Virus record (IMG/VR): IMGVR_UViG_3300036861_000240
Location: 1 to 48,902 of that record
Length of the DNA stretch: 48,902 nucleotides
Reading direction: 5' to 3' (one strand)
DNA from: a virus
The position numbers were made by a program, and so were the translations under genes. Shown here piece after piece: positions 37,653-45,813 of this stretch (position 1 is its first letter; each line of letters opens with the position of its first letter). The notes beneath the pieces are model-generated. The model was given only the letters and a program-made list of their open reading frames with translations. It had not been told where the DNA came from and made no database searches.

Positions 37653-38149
37653 GGCTCGACGCGTCGGCAGTGTGCGCAATCCCCATCCTCCCCAAGAGCC
37701 GTGTAGCCGCATTCGTCGCAATACTCGATATCGGGCGCCGCCGTTTCGACGCGCGCCGTCTCGAGCAGCTCGGCGTCGAGGCAGTCGCCGCAGGTGCCGT
37801 CCTGGGCGCGGCGATCGTTCCCGATGTTCGAACCGCAGCCGATGCACCGCACGATCGTGGGCAGTTCGCCGGCGAACGGCAGGACCGCGCGGCTGTGCAC
37901 GAGCTGGTCAAGCTCTTCGCGGCTGTTGAGCGGCCGATGCAACCCACTCGTGTAGCGCGACGTCTGCCACGCCCACGCATTGGCTCGGACGGCCACGCGC
38001 CGGTAGGGGTGCCTGCTCGGCGAGACCGCATTGCCAGGCGCGCCGGCGCGCCCAAATGGCAGCCATTCCAGCGTCTCGCTCCCGAAGCCGTCGTACGATT
38101 CGGGTGCGTCCGTGATGACCTCGATGATGTCGATCGTAGTCGCGCCCAA
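37649..38149 (-). CDS. Double zinc-ribbon protein
   Basis: 166 residues from TTG 38149, which follows AGGAG at 8 nt and lies downstream of P38.2; a longer reading would start in the -35 box. Two C-terminal ribbons: CIGCG...CGDC and CDECGYTALGEDGDCAHC. The N-terminal 100 residues are of unknown fold (IDIIEVITDAPESYDGFGSE). Confidence 0.65.
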   Translation of the reverse strand: MGATTIDIIEVITDAPESYDGFGSETLEWLPFGRAGAPGNAVSPSRHPYRRVAVRANAWAWQTSRYTSGLHRPLNSREELDQLVHSRAVLPFAGELPTIVRCIGCGSNIGNDRRAQDGTCGDCLDAELLETARVETAAPDIEYCDECGYTALGEDGDCAHCRRVEP

Positions 38150-38177
38150 CGTTTCTACTCCTAGTTCCTGTGTGTGT

Positions 38178-38206
38178 AGTGTAGCACGTGTCGCCACGCG
38201 GTGCAA
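38178..38206 (-). promoter_or_regulatory. Accessory promoter P38.2
   Basis: TTGCAC (38206-38201), 17 bp, TACACT (38183-38178). GACCTAGCGCCAC ends 1 bp before the -35 and contains the TAG stop of the upstream HerA-like gene. Drives the double zinc-ribbon gene and those after it. Confidence 0.82.
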
Positions 38207-38213
38207 TGTGGCG

Positions 38214-40082
38214 CTAGGTCTCGAAGAACGCCGCGCTGGCGACGATGGGTCCGCGGTCGATCAGGTCGAGGGCGCGGAGCTTCCCGAGGGCAGACGAGTA
38301 GCTGCCGCTCGATTGCGACATGGGTGTGCGCGCCGCTAGGTCATCGCGCGTGACGGCGTTTGGATAGAGATCGACGGCAGCGGCCAGGATGATTCCCGAC
38401 CAGGTGCTGGCCCCGAGTCGGGCGAGCCAGTAATCGAGTAGCGCGCGGCCGCGCGGCAGAGGCACGACGGGCCCAACCTCTGCGAGCCCGCGGGCCGTGA
38501 TCCGTAGAGGCGAAGCGTCCGTGGCGCTGCCCTCGAGGCGGCCCGCGGCGCGGCCGGCGGCGAGGGCCGATGACCAACTGCCGCTCGTCGTCGAGTAGGG
38601 CTGGAGGACGGCGAGCTGTCTGCGCGTGCGTCCCGCCGGGAATTGCGCAAGCACGTTGAGGATCGCGCGTTCGGTCGGCGTGATGGGGCGGTCCGCAGCG
38701 GGTTCGGCGCCGTTTGCCGCCAGAGGTCGCGGACGCTCATCGAGCGACGTTTTGATGACTTCGCTGCCGCGCGACACCATAGTCAGCGGTTCCTTGATCT
38801 CCTCCGTCGGCGGCTCGAATCGGAGCGGCGTCGGTGGTCCGGATCGGGCGCGTCCGCTCGGGTGGCGCTGCTGCTCGTCGTAGCGATCGACCAGGGCGCG
38901 CAGCTCGTCGCGGATCGGGTCGAGCTTCGCGGCGGCGTCGCGGAGGCGATCGAGGAAGGTCCATAGCTCGGTGATCGAGGCGGCCCAGGCGCGGAGGTCG
39001 TCGATCTGCCCGGGCGTGATGACGGGCACGTCGACGCGCTCGACGATGCGCTCCGGTTCGTCTTCTCGCAGTTTGGATGCTTGCATTTGGGACGCCTTCG
39101 CGAGTGCGCCCTCCAGCTCCGCGACGCGGGCGCGCAGGAGCTTCGGGTCATCGGCCTTCGCGCGCTCGATCGACGTCGCCAGACGTTCGCGCAGCCTGGC
39201 CAGGTCGACGTCGGCGAGCGTGCGCGGGACGAGCCGCATGGTGCCGACCTTCGGTGTGGAGGAGCTGTCGAACGTCTCGCGCGTCCGGATATGGACGCGG
39301 CGAAACACGTCGAGCCAGGCCGGCGACCAGATCCATGCCTCGCCGATCTCGAGCGTCGGCAGCGAGCTCATCAACTCGGCGCGCTGCTCGGGAGTCCCAT
39401 GGACCTTGATCCACTCGTCGATCGCGGCGCGATCCTGCGGCGCGATCGTGCGGAGCGCGATCAGGACCTCGACCTGCGTCAGCACGTCCTTGTTGATCAC
39501 CGCCGAGCGCTGCGTGATGAGCGTCACGCCCAGACCACGCGCGCGGCCGCGGCGGACGAGATCCTCGATCGCGCCGAGGAGCCGCTCGGCGCCCTTCATC
39601 GGCTTTTGCGGCGCGTAGGCGTCGGCCTCGTCCAAGACCAGGTGGAGCGGCTCGCGGTTGCGGTGGTAGAGCCGCTCCGCGAAGTCGGTCATGAACCGGA
39701 TCTGCTCGCCCTTGCGCAGGTGTTGGAAATTGAGCACGCAGGAGAGTCGCTCGTCGACGACCAGATCCGCGATCGTGGCGCCGGCGGCGACGTCGAGCGG
39801 TATGTCGCCATATTCCTCGCCGCCGATCACGACGATCGGCAGTCCAGGACTGAGACCGTCGGCCGAGGAGCGCAGCCCCCACCAGACGCCGATCGGGTCG
39901 ACCACGACGACCGGCAGCCCGGCTTTGAGCATCTCCTCGACGAGGACGCTGGCTGTATAGGTCTTACCTACGCCCCGCTTGGCCAGAATGGCGAAGGTCT
40001 GCGTTACCGCATCGAGCGGAAGCTCGAAGCCAGGAGCGATCGCGAGGGCGCCGGTTGCGGGAGCGAGCCTCGTCACGATCAC
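38214..40082 (-). CDS. HerA-like ATPase with winged-helix tail
   Basis: 622 residues. DUF87/HerA-type motor: Walker A AKRGVGKT (residues 34-41), Walker B LHLVLDEADAYAPQ (about 147-160), sensor-like GVTLITQRSAVINK. A long coiled linker follows, then two winged-helix-like repeats at the C terminus that share YS-x-TSGSWSSAL and SSGSYSSALGKL. HerA proteins normally work with the nuclease NurA in end resection, but no NurA is visible here. Could act in DNA processing, packaging or defence; undecided. Confidence 0.75.
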   Translation of the reverse strand: MIVTRLAPATGALAIAPGFELPLDAVTQTFAILAKRGVGKTYTASVLVEEMLKAGLPVVVVDPIGVWWGLRSSADGLSPGLPIVVIGGEEYGDIPLDVAAGATIADLVVDERLSCVLNFQHLRKGEQIRFMTDFAERLYHRNREPLHLVLDEADAYAPQKPMKGAERLLGAIEDLVRRGRARGLGVTLITQRSAVINKDVLTQVEVLIALRTIAPQDRAAIDEWIKVHGTPEQRAELMSSLPTLEIGEAWIWSPAWLDVFRRVHIRTRETFDSSSTPKVGTMRLVPRTLADVDLARLRERLATSIERAKADDPKLLRARVAELEGALAKASQMQASKLREDEPERIVERVDVPVITPGQIDDLRAWAASITELWTFLDRLRDAAAKLDPIRDELRALVDRYDEQQRHPSGRARSGPPTPLRFEPPTEEIKEPLTMVSRGSEVIKTSLDERPRPLAANGAEPAADRPITPTERAILNVLAQFPAGRTRRQLAVLQPYSTTSGSWSSALAAGRAAGRLEGSATDASPLRITARGLAEVGPVVPLPRGRALLDYWLARLGASTWSGIILAAAVDLYPNAVTRDDLAARTPMSQSSGSYSSALGKLRALDLIDRGPIVASAAFFET

Positions 40083-40306
40083 ACCCTGCGCAGATCGCGG
40101 CAGGCGTCAATCCAGGCGCTAAGGAGCGCATTGTCCCATGCGCGACGGCCCGCCTCGAGCGCCGCGACTTCGCTCGGCGCGATTTTTAGGTAGGCGCCGA
40201 TGGCCTTCTGTGTAATGCCGTGTTTGACACGCATTTCGCGCATAGAGCGGCCGCGGCGGATGTTCGGATCGGGCGGGGTCCAGCCCGCCGGCGGCTTGAG
40301 CGCCAT
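40079..40306 (-). CDS. XRE-type HTH protein, 75 residues
   Basis: MREMRVKHGITQKAIGAYLK and PSEVAALEAGRRAWD form a Cro/CI-type HTH. GGGAGG lies before the ATG. ATGA overlap with the HerA-like gene. Likely a small regulator. Confidence 0.75.
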   Translation of the reverse strand: MALKPPAGWTPPDPNIRRGRSMREMRVKHGITQKAIGAYLKIAPSEVAALEAGRRAWDNALLSAWIDACRDLRRV

Positions 40307-40309
40307 GAC

Positions 40310-40408
40310 CTACCTCCCGGTCAATGCTTGGCGGAGCGCGCGACCGAACGCGCGGAGCCACCAGCGGAGGAGCATCGCGTAGAGGATTCGAAGCGTGAGC
40401 CGCATCAT
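40310..40408 (-). CDS. 32-residue basic amphipathic peptide
   Basis: ATG overlaps the stop of the upstream XRE gene, and its TAG lies next to the ribosome site of the next gene. Reads RLTLRILYAMLLRWWLRAFG, a Trp/Arg-rich amphipathic helix. Possibly membrane active or only a coupling ORF. Confidence 0.4.
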   Translation of the reverse strand: MMRLTLRILYAMLLRWWLRAFGRALRQALTGR

Positions 40409-40815
40409 CCCGCTCGCCGTTCCTCGGCCTGTTCGCGTAGCGCGTCGGTCAGCTCGGCCACGATCGTGCCCATCGAGACGAGCTGCTCGTCCATCCGCCG
40501 GATCTTTTCGGCCAGAAGGGCCAGTCGGGTAGCGATGCCGGCGTCATACCTCATGCGGCCGCGGTAGCCAACGATGTCGCGCCGTTGTGCGAAGCGGTCG
40601 AGCGCCGACTCGTTCGGGTCGAGTAGTGTCTCGACATCCACCTTGAGCGCGCGCGCGACCTGCTCGATCACGCGCCGAGAGACCATCTTTTTCCCCCGCT
40701 CCATGTGACTGATCGTCTGATGGTGCAGGCCGCTCTTTTCGCCGAGGTCGAGTTGCGTCATGAGGCGCTGCGCCCGTAGGATGCGGACTCGCACGCCGAG
40801 CTGGACCGTGTTCAT
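40405..40815 (-). CDS. XRE-family regulator with coiled coil
   Basis: 136 residues. N-terminal HTH MTQLDLGEKSGLHHQTISHM followed by IEQVARALKVDVETLLDP. The C-terminal half is helical and may dimerise (LLAEKIRRMDEQLVSMGTIV). Strong candidate for the regulator of the repeated promoters, together with the XRE protein at 8-262. That link is inference. Confidence 0.85.
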   Translation of the reverse strand: MNTVQLGVRVRILRAQRLMTQLDLGEKSGLHHQTISHMERGKKMVSRRVIEQVARALKVDVETLLDPNESALDRFAQRRDIVGYRGRMRYDAGIATRLALLAEKIRRMDEQLVSMGTIVAELTDALREQAEERRAG

Positions 40816-41579
40816 CGCGCCTCGGCGAGGTGCGACTGTTGCGCAACGCGCCCTCTGAGCTGTCGCTGCAGGCTCGCGATCGCTGTCGCGAGCGCCTGGG
40901 CCGGCGGGCGCTCGATAGGCGGACGGACCCCGTGCTGCCGCGCGAGGCGCGTCAGATCGTCGTACAGCACGTCGAGGTTCGCGCCCGCCAGGTCAATGTG
41001 GAGCAGCGCGCGCGCCTCGACATCGTGCCGTGGCCAGATGGGCGTCGGTGGCGGCGGCTCCAGAGCGCTTGGGGTCTGATCTGGCTCTTTCGTGCGATCG
41101 AAGATCTCCGGGATCTCCGGCGTCCGAGCGTAGGCACCTAACACGTAGTCGTCGAAGGCGTCGTCGTGGTCGATCGGCCCGCCGTCGCGGGCCCAGCGCT
41201 CGAGCGCGACCGCGAGCCGCAGCATCGCGCTCGGTCGGACCTGGCGGCCGCCGCTGGCGAGGATCGCGGTGGCGGTGTTCATCACCGCCTGGCGGCAGAT
41301 CCGGTCCCCGTCGCCACCAGCGAACGATGTGTGCGAGGCACTCGGCGCGGTTCGCGATGGCGCGGCCGGCGTGCGAACGGTCAGGTCGCGGACGAAGTTC
41401 TTGGCGTCGAGTGCGACCTCAACCTCGTCGCCGACGTTCGGGACGTCGAGGTCTCTCGCCTTGCCGAACTGCGAGATGTTCAGCCAGCCGTCCGCGCCGA
41501 CGTCGGGCTGACCTTCGAGCGTGAAGCCACGGCCGCGCACCTTGGCGACGCGGCCGCTGATCGTCCGGGTCTCACTCAT
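40812..41579 (-). CDS. OB-fold-like protein
   Basis: 255 residues. N-terminal 65 residues look like an OB fold (ISGRVAKVRGRGFTLEGQPD; VGDEVEVALDAKNFVRDLTV). A middle helical domain has RICRQAVMNTATAILASGGR and LRLAVALERWARDGG. The C terminus is helical. It could bind single-stranded DNA or act in recombination, but there is no specific motif. Overlaps genes on both sides. Confidence 0.6.
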   Translation of the reverse strand: MSETRTISGRVAKVRGRGFTLEGQPDVGADGWLNISQFGKARDLDVPNVGDEVEVALDAKNFVRDLTVRTPAAPSRTAPSASHTSFAGGDGDRICRQAVMNTATAILASGGRQVRPSAMLRLAVALERWARDGGPIDHDDAFDDYVLGAYARTPEIPEIFDRTKEPDQTPSALEPPPPTPIWPRHDVEARALLHIDLAGANLDVLYDDLTRLARQHGVRPPIERPPAQALATAIASLQRQLRGRVAQQSHLAEAR

Positions 41580-42080
41580 GCCTTCTCTCTCCCTTGACCG
41601 TCTTCGCGTATGCCTCGTTGAGCGTCTCGCGTGTCACCCGCGGACAGGAGTTGATGAGCTCTCTGCGCTCCGCTTCGGCGCGCTGGATCGTGCGTTCGAG
41701 GATCCGCATCTTCTCGACCTTTTCGGCGTCCCACAGGCGGTATTCGCCGCCGGTGCTCCGCTCGTGGCCGCTCGCGTCGAAGAATCGGTCGCCGCGGTAG
41801 CCGCGACCCTTCTCGGCGCGCACGAGCCGGATCGGGCCCGCGACATGGTTCCGGTAGTCCGCCGCGAACACGTCGATCCCTTGCCAGCCGCCGGGTGCGT
41901 TTGACTTCGTGACGACCTGCTGGTCGAGCAGCTTCTCGATCTCGCGGAGCGTTGACTCGTGACCGTCCTGCCGTCGCGGTACAACGGCGCACCCGAGGCT
42001 GGCAGGCGGCAGGTGAAACGCCCCGACGCGGTGAGGTAGATCTCGACGCCGTTGACTTCCTTGACGAGTGTCTCGCTCAT
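41572..42080 (-). pseudogene. Gene broken by an 8-bp duplication
   Basis: The first frame (ATG 42080) gives MSETLVKEVNGVEIYLTASG and PLYRDG. The protein-like sequence then continues in another frame as HESTLREIEKLLDQQVVTK and runs to the stop at 41572 (YRNHVAGPIRLVRAEKGRGY). At the join the minus strand reads GACGGCAG then GACGGTCA: removing one 8-bp copy makes YRDG-HESTLREIEKLL continuous. The downstream frame has no good start nearer than GTG 41871. Function unknown. Confidence 0.65.
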
Positions 42081-42265
42081 ACGTCCTTTCCCTCGAGTCG
42101 GCGGAGCCGCTCGGTGCTGGCGCGGTGTAGCTCGCGGTAGCGATCGAGATGCTCGCGCGAGCAAAACCAGAGCCCGCCGGCGAGCTGTCCGTTCAGGACC
42201 TCGCGCCCGCAGCTCGCGCAGCGCGGCGGTGCCACGCGCGGTCGTGGCAGCTCGAGGAGCGGCAT
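42077..42265 (-). CDS. TRASH/MYM-like zinc protein
   Basis: 62 residues. CASCGREVLNGQLAGGLWFC then SREHLDRYRELH, the C-x2-C-x(n)-C-x3-H pattern of small TRASH-like zinc ribbons. Overlaps the next gene (ATGA). Confidence 0.65.
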   Translation of the reverse strand: MPLLELPRPRVAPPRCASCGREVLNGQLAGGLWFCSREHLDRYRELHRASTERLRRLEGKDV

Positions 42266-42266
42266 G

Positions 42267-42467
42267 TCAGTCCGCCAGCTCGGCGGCGGTGAAGCCGCTC
42301 ACGCGGTAGTGCGGCCGCGCGTAGTGGCTCTGACCGTATGCCGATCGCTGGCGAACCTTCTGCTCGAGCACGAGGTCGACGACGGCCGCGCCGCCCGCGT
42401 GCTCGCGCTCGAATCGATCCGCCAGCGCCTCGGCATCGTCGCGGCTGCGGGCGATTTCTACGTACAT
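42267..42467 (-). CDS. Small protein, 66 residues
   Basis: ATG with GGAG at 8 nt, first gene after P42.5. Reads RSRDDAEALADRFEREHAGG and a C-terminal part with QRSAYGQSHYARPHYRVSGF. No family recognised. Confidence 0.55.
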   Translation of the reverse strand: MYVEIARSRDDAEALADRFEREHAGGAAVVDLVLEQKVRQRSAYGQSHYARPHYRVSGFTAAELAD

Positions 42468-42499
42468 GGTGCGCTCCGGTGGTGGTTTCTGCTGTACAC

Positions 42500-42528
42500 A
42501 GTATAGCAGGTGTCTAGACCGGATGCAA
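42500..42528 (-). promoter_or_regulatory. Accessory promoter P42.5
   Basis: TTGCAT (42528-42523), 17 bp, TATACT (42505-42500). GCGCCAC (plus-strand GTGGCGC, 42530-42536) ends 1 bp before the -35. Motif, -35 and part of the spacer are inside the last codons of the dpdA-like gene. Confidence 0.85.
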
Positions 42529-43134
42529 GGTGGCGCGACCTGGGAGCAGGCTAGCGCGCAGGAGCGGCGATTGAGCGTTGATGTCGTCGAGCCAGCGCAG
42601 GAGTTGCGGCAGATTCCGATCCCGCCCGAACGCGAGGAAGGTTCCGTCTGCCGAGTCGTAGAGGCTCACCCGGCCCGCGCGGAGGCGGCGGTAGCTGTTG
42701 ACGCGGCCCAGGTGCACCCACTTGCCGCGCTGGTGAGCCTCGGCCGCCACCGCGTAGGCAGCTTCGCTCAGCTTCCACTCTGTCGACCCGCCCACAAACA
42801 CGCAGTCGACCGCTGGCCAGTCGAGCGTGCGCCAGTCGATACCATCCTGCGCGACCAGTGCGGCCGGGAATCCGCGCTGGCGGATCGCGGCGAGCACGGG
42901 CCGCGCAGGCTCCCAGGTGCCGATTGGGTCGCCGAGCACGTCAGGCGCGGTCACGAACAGGCACCGATCGGCGTACGGCGCGTGGAGATCGATGTAGCGC
43001 AGGTGCCGGTCGAGGTCGTAGAGGTCGGGCCGACGGAAGGTGCCATGGTCGATCGCATATGCCACGTCCGCGAGTCCGTCGCGCGCCCCGTTGCCGCCGC
43101 CTGGGTTGAGCATCAAGCCGAGGTCCGGGCGCAA
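42514..43134 (-). CDS. DpdA-like 7-deazaguanine DNA transglycosylase
   Basis: 206 residues from a TTG. The pattern fits the TGT/DpdA superfamily of phage DNA-modifying enzymes: FVTAPDVLGDP with D65, ALVAQDGIDW, CVFVGGSTEWKLSEAAYA, KWVHLGRVNSYRRLR and SLYDSADGTFLAFG. DpdA replaces guanine in DNA with a 7-deazaguanine, protecting phage DNA from restriction. I see no queC, queD, queE or folE-like gene here, so precursor would have to come from the host. Family assignment is from memory of motif order. Confidence 0.6.
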   Translation of the reverse strand: MRPDLGLMLNPGGGNGARDGLADVAYAIDHGTFRRPDLYDLDRHLRYIDLHAPYADRCLFVTAPDVLGDPIGTWEPARPVLAAIRQRGFPAALVAQDGIDWRTLDWPAVDCVFVGGSTEWKLSEAAYAVAAEAHQRGKWVHLGRVNSYRRLRAGRVSLYDSADGTFLAFGRDRNLPQLLRWLDDINAQSPLLRASLLPGRATLHPV

Positions 43135-43178
43135 CGGTAGAGACGCGGCTCCTCCCCCGGAACCGGTCAGGTAGATGA

Positions 43179-43424
43179 TCAGAGGAGCGCGAGCTGTTTG
43201 GGCGCGCGCCCGGGGCGGGCGGTCGGCCCCTTCGGGCAGAGATGCAGAACACCGGCGTCGACCGCCGCCTGTTCGCGCGCTCTATGCACGTCGCCGCCCA
43301 TGATGTTGTGTCCGCTCGGCCGCATACAGTTCCGACCGGGGGCAGCGAGACAGGTCGGGCATGCGACTTCGATCGCGGGATGACGCGGCCATTCCTGGCC
43401 GCAGTAGGCGCAGCTCATCACCAT
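43179..43424 (-). CDS. Zinc-finger protein, 81 residues
   Basis: MVMSCAYCGQEWPRHP and CPTCLAAPGRNCMRPSGH, then DVHRAREQAAVDAG. Two CxxC pairs plus C and H suggest two zinc sites. The CPTC-APG-x-C-...-SGH-...-HxARE form is common in small phage proteins. The ATG overlaps the methyltransferase stop (TGATG). Confidence 0.65.
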   Translation of the reverse strand: MVMSCAYCGQEWPRHPAIEVACPTCLAAPGRNCMRPSGHNIMGGDVHRAREQAAVDAGVLHLCPKGPTARPGRAPKQLALL

Positions 43425-45613
43425 CACGCGACCGCCTCGGCCGCCGGCCGGCGGTAGAGCATGGACGTCGCCAGCGCCTTCGCGATCCGGCAGGCGACCG
43501 CGTTCCCGATCTGCTTGCAGACCTGCGAGCGTGTGCCGGCGAAGTGGTACTCGGGCGGGAACGACATCGCCCCGGCCAGCTCGTGATTCGCGAGCATCCG
43601 AAATAGGATGTCGAGCACGTGCAGCACGCCGTCGATGTAGACGAGCCGTCGACGATCGACACCCTCGGGGATCTCGACGTCGAGCGTCGGGTCGGCCAGG
43701 CCGAAGGTCGGCTCGCTCCGGATCGTGCGGAGTGGCTCGTCGATCGAGTGCGGGCGGCGCGGCACGCCGTGGCTGTCGCCGTAGAAGGGCGCGATCATCG
43801 GCTGTGCGAGCGCGTGCGACGCCTTCGTCTGCACGACGCTGAGCGGCTCGTCGGTCGAGCGAACGTACTTGCCGTTGCCGCCCGTCTGACCGAGCTGCGC
43901 GATCACACCCTGCGCGAGCTGCGGCGTGCGCGTCGCATTGATCGTCGGCAGTGGTTGATCGACGGCGTGCGCGCGCGGCGCCTGGCCCGGTCGTTCGCCG
44001 AACGTCGCGATGAGCGCGCTCGGCTCGACTAGCGCGTGATGGTTCGTCCCGGAGATCGCCGAGAGCGGCGCGTCGGGGCTCGCCGGCGAGCTGCGGCCAT
44101 AGGCGCGGTCGATGATCGGCTGGGCGAGGGCGAGACGATCGCTCGTCATCACCGTCGGCGCCGGCAGCTCGACGGACCTGGCCTCGGCGCGCGGGCCGTA
44201 GGGGACGATCTGCGGGTCGACCAGGCCGTGCCGCTGTCGCGTCGTCGCGGACGAGAGCGGCCGCTCGAGGCTCTCCGGACCGCCGTTGCCGTAGTAGGCG
44301 CTCACGTGCGGCTCGAACAGACGAACGAAGCCGGCGGTCGCGATCGTCGGGATCGGTAGCTCCACCGGGCGCGGTTCGCCGCCGCTGGCCTGGGAGAGGA
44401 CGAATGGCGCCGCGCTCGATTCGACCAGGTAGGGCGGGCGGTCTGTCAGCGCGCCGATCGGATCGTCGGGTGACTTCGGGATCGGGTTCGACTGGCGCGC
44501 GAGCACGAAGGGCGCGGCAGTCGGCTCGACGTGGGCGATCCCGCCGCCGTGGCCGCTGGTCGCCGGCGCGACCGGCTCGTCGAGATCTCGCGGCCGGTTG
44601 TTCAGGCGGTTCGCGAAGGTGAATGGCTCGGCCGCGCCCTGCGCCAGACCGATCCGCGCGATCGAGGACACGCAGGGGATCGGCTCCCGCTCGACTGACC
44701 TCGCGCGACCTGGCACGACCTGGCGGCCGTCCCATGAGTCGCGCTGGCCGATCAGGAAAGGCTCGTGCAGCTCTTCGCGCAGTTCGGATGCTTGCATCGG
44801 GGCACCTTCGGGCAGGTCGAGCAGGCGGATGTAGAGCGGCGCCAGCGGTCCGCCGAATTGCGCGAAGCCGCGCGCGATCCGGCGGCGGGTGTTGATCGAG
44901 AGCGGCACCTTGCGGTCGAGGATCGACTTCCCGGCGAGCGACCAGTCGATGATCTCGCGCGCGGCGCGCCACGGCGCGAGCTGGGCGCCGAGGGGGCCTA
45001 GCTTCCGCGGGTCGCGGGCGTGCGTCGGCGCCGGCCACTCGATTGCCCAGCCGTCTTTCCGCGCTTGCAGAAAGAAGCGGGTGCGGGTCGTGGCGTCGCC
45101 GAAGTCGGCGGCGTTCAGGAACCGCCACTCGACGGTATAGCCGAGGCTCCAGAACGCGGCGACCCACTTCTGAAACTCGGCGCCCTTACCACGCGGCGCG
45201 AGCTTGCCGTTGACGACCGGTCCCCAGGTCGTGTACTCGGGGACGTTCTCGACCAGCACACACTGGACGTCCAACTCACGGCACCACTTGATCACTTCCC
45301 ATCCGCCGGTCCGCTTCTGGTCGAGGATCGGCTTGCCGCCGCGGGCCTGGCTGAAATGCGTGCACTCGGGCGAGGAGACGAGCAGGTCGACCCAGCCGCC
45401 CGGGACCGCTTCGTGCGGGTCGATCTTGGTGAGGTCCTGACAGAAGTGCCGGGCCCACGGGTAATTCGCGGTGTGGGTCGCGATCGCCTCGGGCGAGTGG
45501 TTGACGCCGATGAGGTCGATCGACATCCCCAGGTCGAGGGCCGCGTTGATGACGCCGGTACTCGTGCCGCCGGCGCCGCAATATTGATCGACGACGACGA
45601 GTGGCTCCGTCAT
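43424..45613 (-). CDS. 5-methylcytosine DNA methyltransferase with repeats
   Basis: 729 residues. Motif I VDQYCGAGGTSTG (8-20), catalytic motif IV SSPECTHFS with C84 (SPEC in place of the usual PPC), motif VI VENVPEY (about 121-127), motif VIII TTRTRFFLQ. Residues 270-642 hold about ten degenerate repeats of 32-38 residues, with consensus near YG....R-V-D-x-P-L-x-T-I....LV-x-P. Motifs IX and X (FPPEYHF; KQIGNAVACR) follow. The repeats sit where the target recognition domain lies, so several sequences may be methylated (inference). ATG 45613 chosen over an upstream one. Confidence 0.85.
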   Translation of the reverse strand: MTEPLVVVDQYCGAGGTSTGVINAALDLGMSIDLIGVNHSPEAIATHTANYPWARHFCQDLTKIDPHEAVPGGWVDLLVSSPECTHFSQARGGKPILDQKRTGGWEVIKWCRELDVQCVLVENVPEYTTWGPVVNGKLAPRGKGAEFQKWVAAFWSLGYTVEWRFLNAADFGDATTRTRFFLQARKDGWAIEWPAPTHARDPRKLGPLGAQLAPWRAAREIIDWSLAGKSILDRKVPLSINTRRRIARGFAQFGGPLAPLYIRLLDLPEGAPMQASELREELHEPFLIGQRDSWDGRQVVPGRARSVEREPIPCVSSIARIGLAQGAAEPFTFANRLNNRPRDLDEPVAPATSGHGGGIAHVEPTAAPFVLARQSNPIPKSPDDPIGALTDRPPYLVESSAAPFVLSQASGGEPRPVELPIPTIATAGFVRLFEPHVSAYYGNGGPESLERPLSSATTRQRHGLVDPQIVPYGPRAEARSVELPAPTVMTSDRLALAQPIIDRAYGRSSPASPDAPLSAISGTNHHALVEPSALIATFGERPGQAPRAHAVDQPLPTINATRTPQLAQGVIAQLGQTGGNGKYVRSTDEPLSVVQTKASHALAQPMIAPFYGDSHGVPRRPHSIDEPLRTIRSEPTFGLADPTLDVEIPEGVDRRRLVYIDGVLHVLDILFRMLANHELAGAMSFPPEYHFAGTRSQVCKQIGNAVACRIAKALATSMLYRRPAAEAVA
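43685..44805 (-). repeat. Recognition-domain repeats in the methyltransferase
   Basis: About ten degenerate units of 32-38 residues. Clear examples begin AAPFVLARQSN, AAPFVLSQASG, VSAYYGNGGPES, IVPYGPRAEARS, IIDRAYGRSSPAS, IAQLGQTGGNG and IAPFYGDSHGVP. DNA-level identity is low, so the array is old or under diversifying selection. Boundaries are approximate. Confidence 0.7.
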
Positions 45614-45813
45614 CGGTAGAACCTCGGCGTCGGCCGCCGTTCGGCGTTCGCCCAAACGATGGTCATCGCCGCGCGGAGCCCTTCGGCTGCGCCGGCCATG
45701 GTGCGGGCGTCGTCGTAGCGTCCGCGGCTGCGCAGGCGGTTGGATTGTTGCTGGGCGGCGGCACGCTCCGCGTCCAAGTCGGCGATCAACTTCTGCCGAA
45801 TCAGCGCCGCCAT
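45610..45813 (-). CDS. Small helical protein, 67 residues
   Basis: Helical and charged: LIADLDAERAAAQQQSNRLR, AAEGLRAAMTIVWANAERR. ATGA overlap with the methyltransferase downstream. No family recognised. Confidence 0.5.
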   Translation of the reverse strand: MAALIRQKLIADLDAERAAAQQQSNRLRSRGRYDDARTMAGAAEGLRAAMTIVWANAERRPTPRFYR

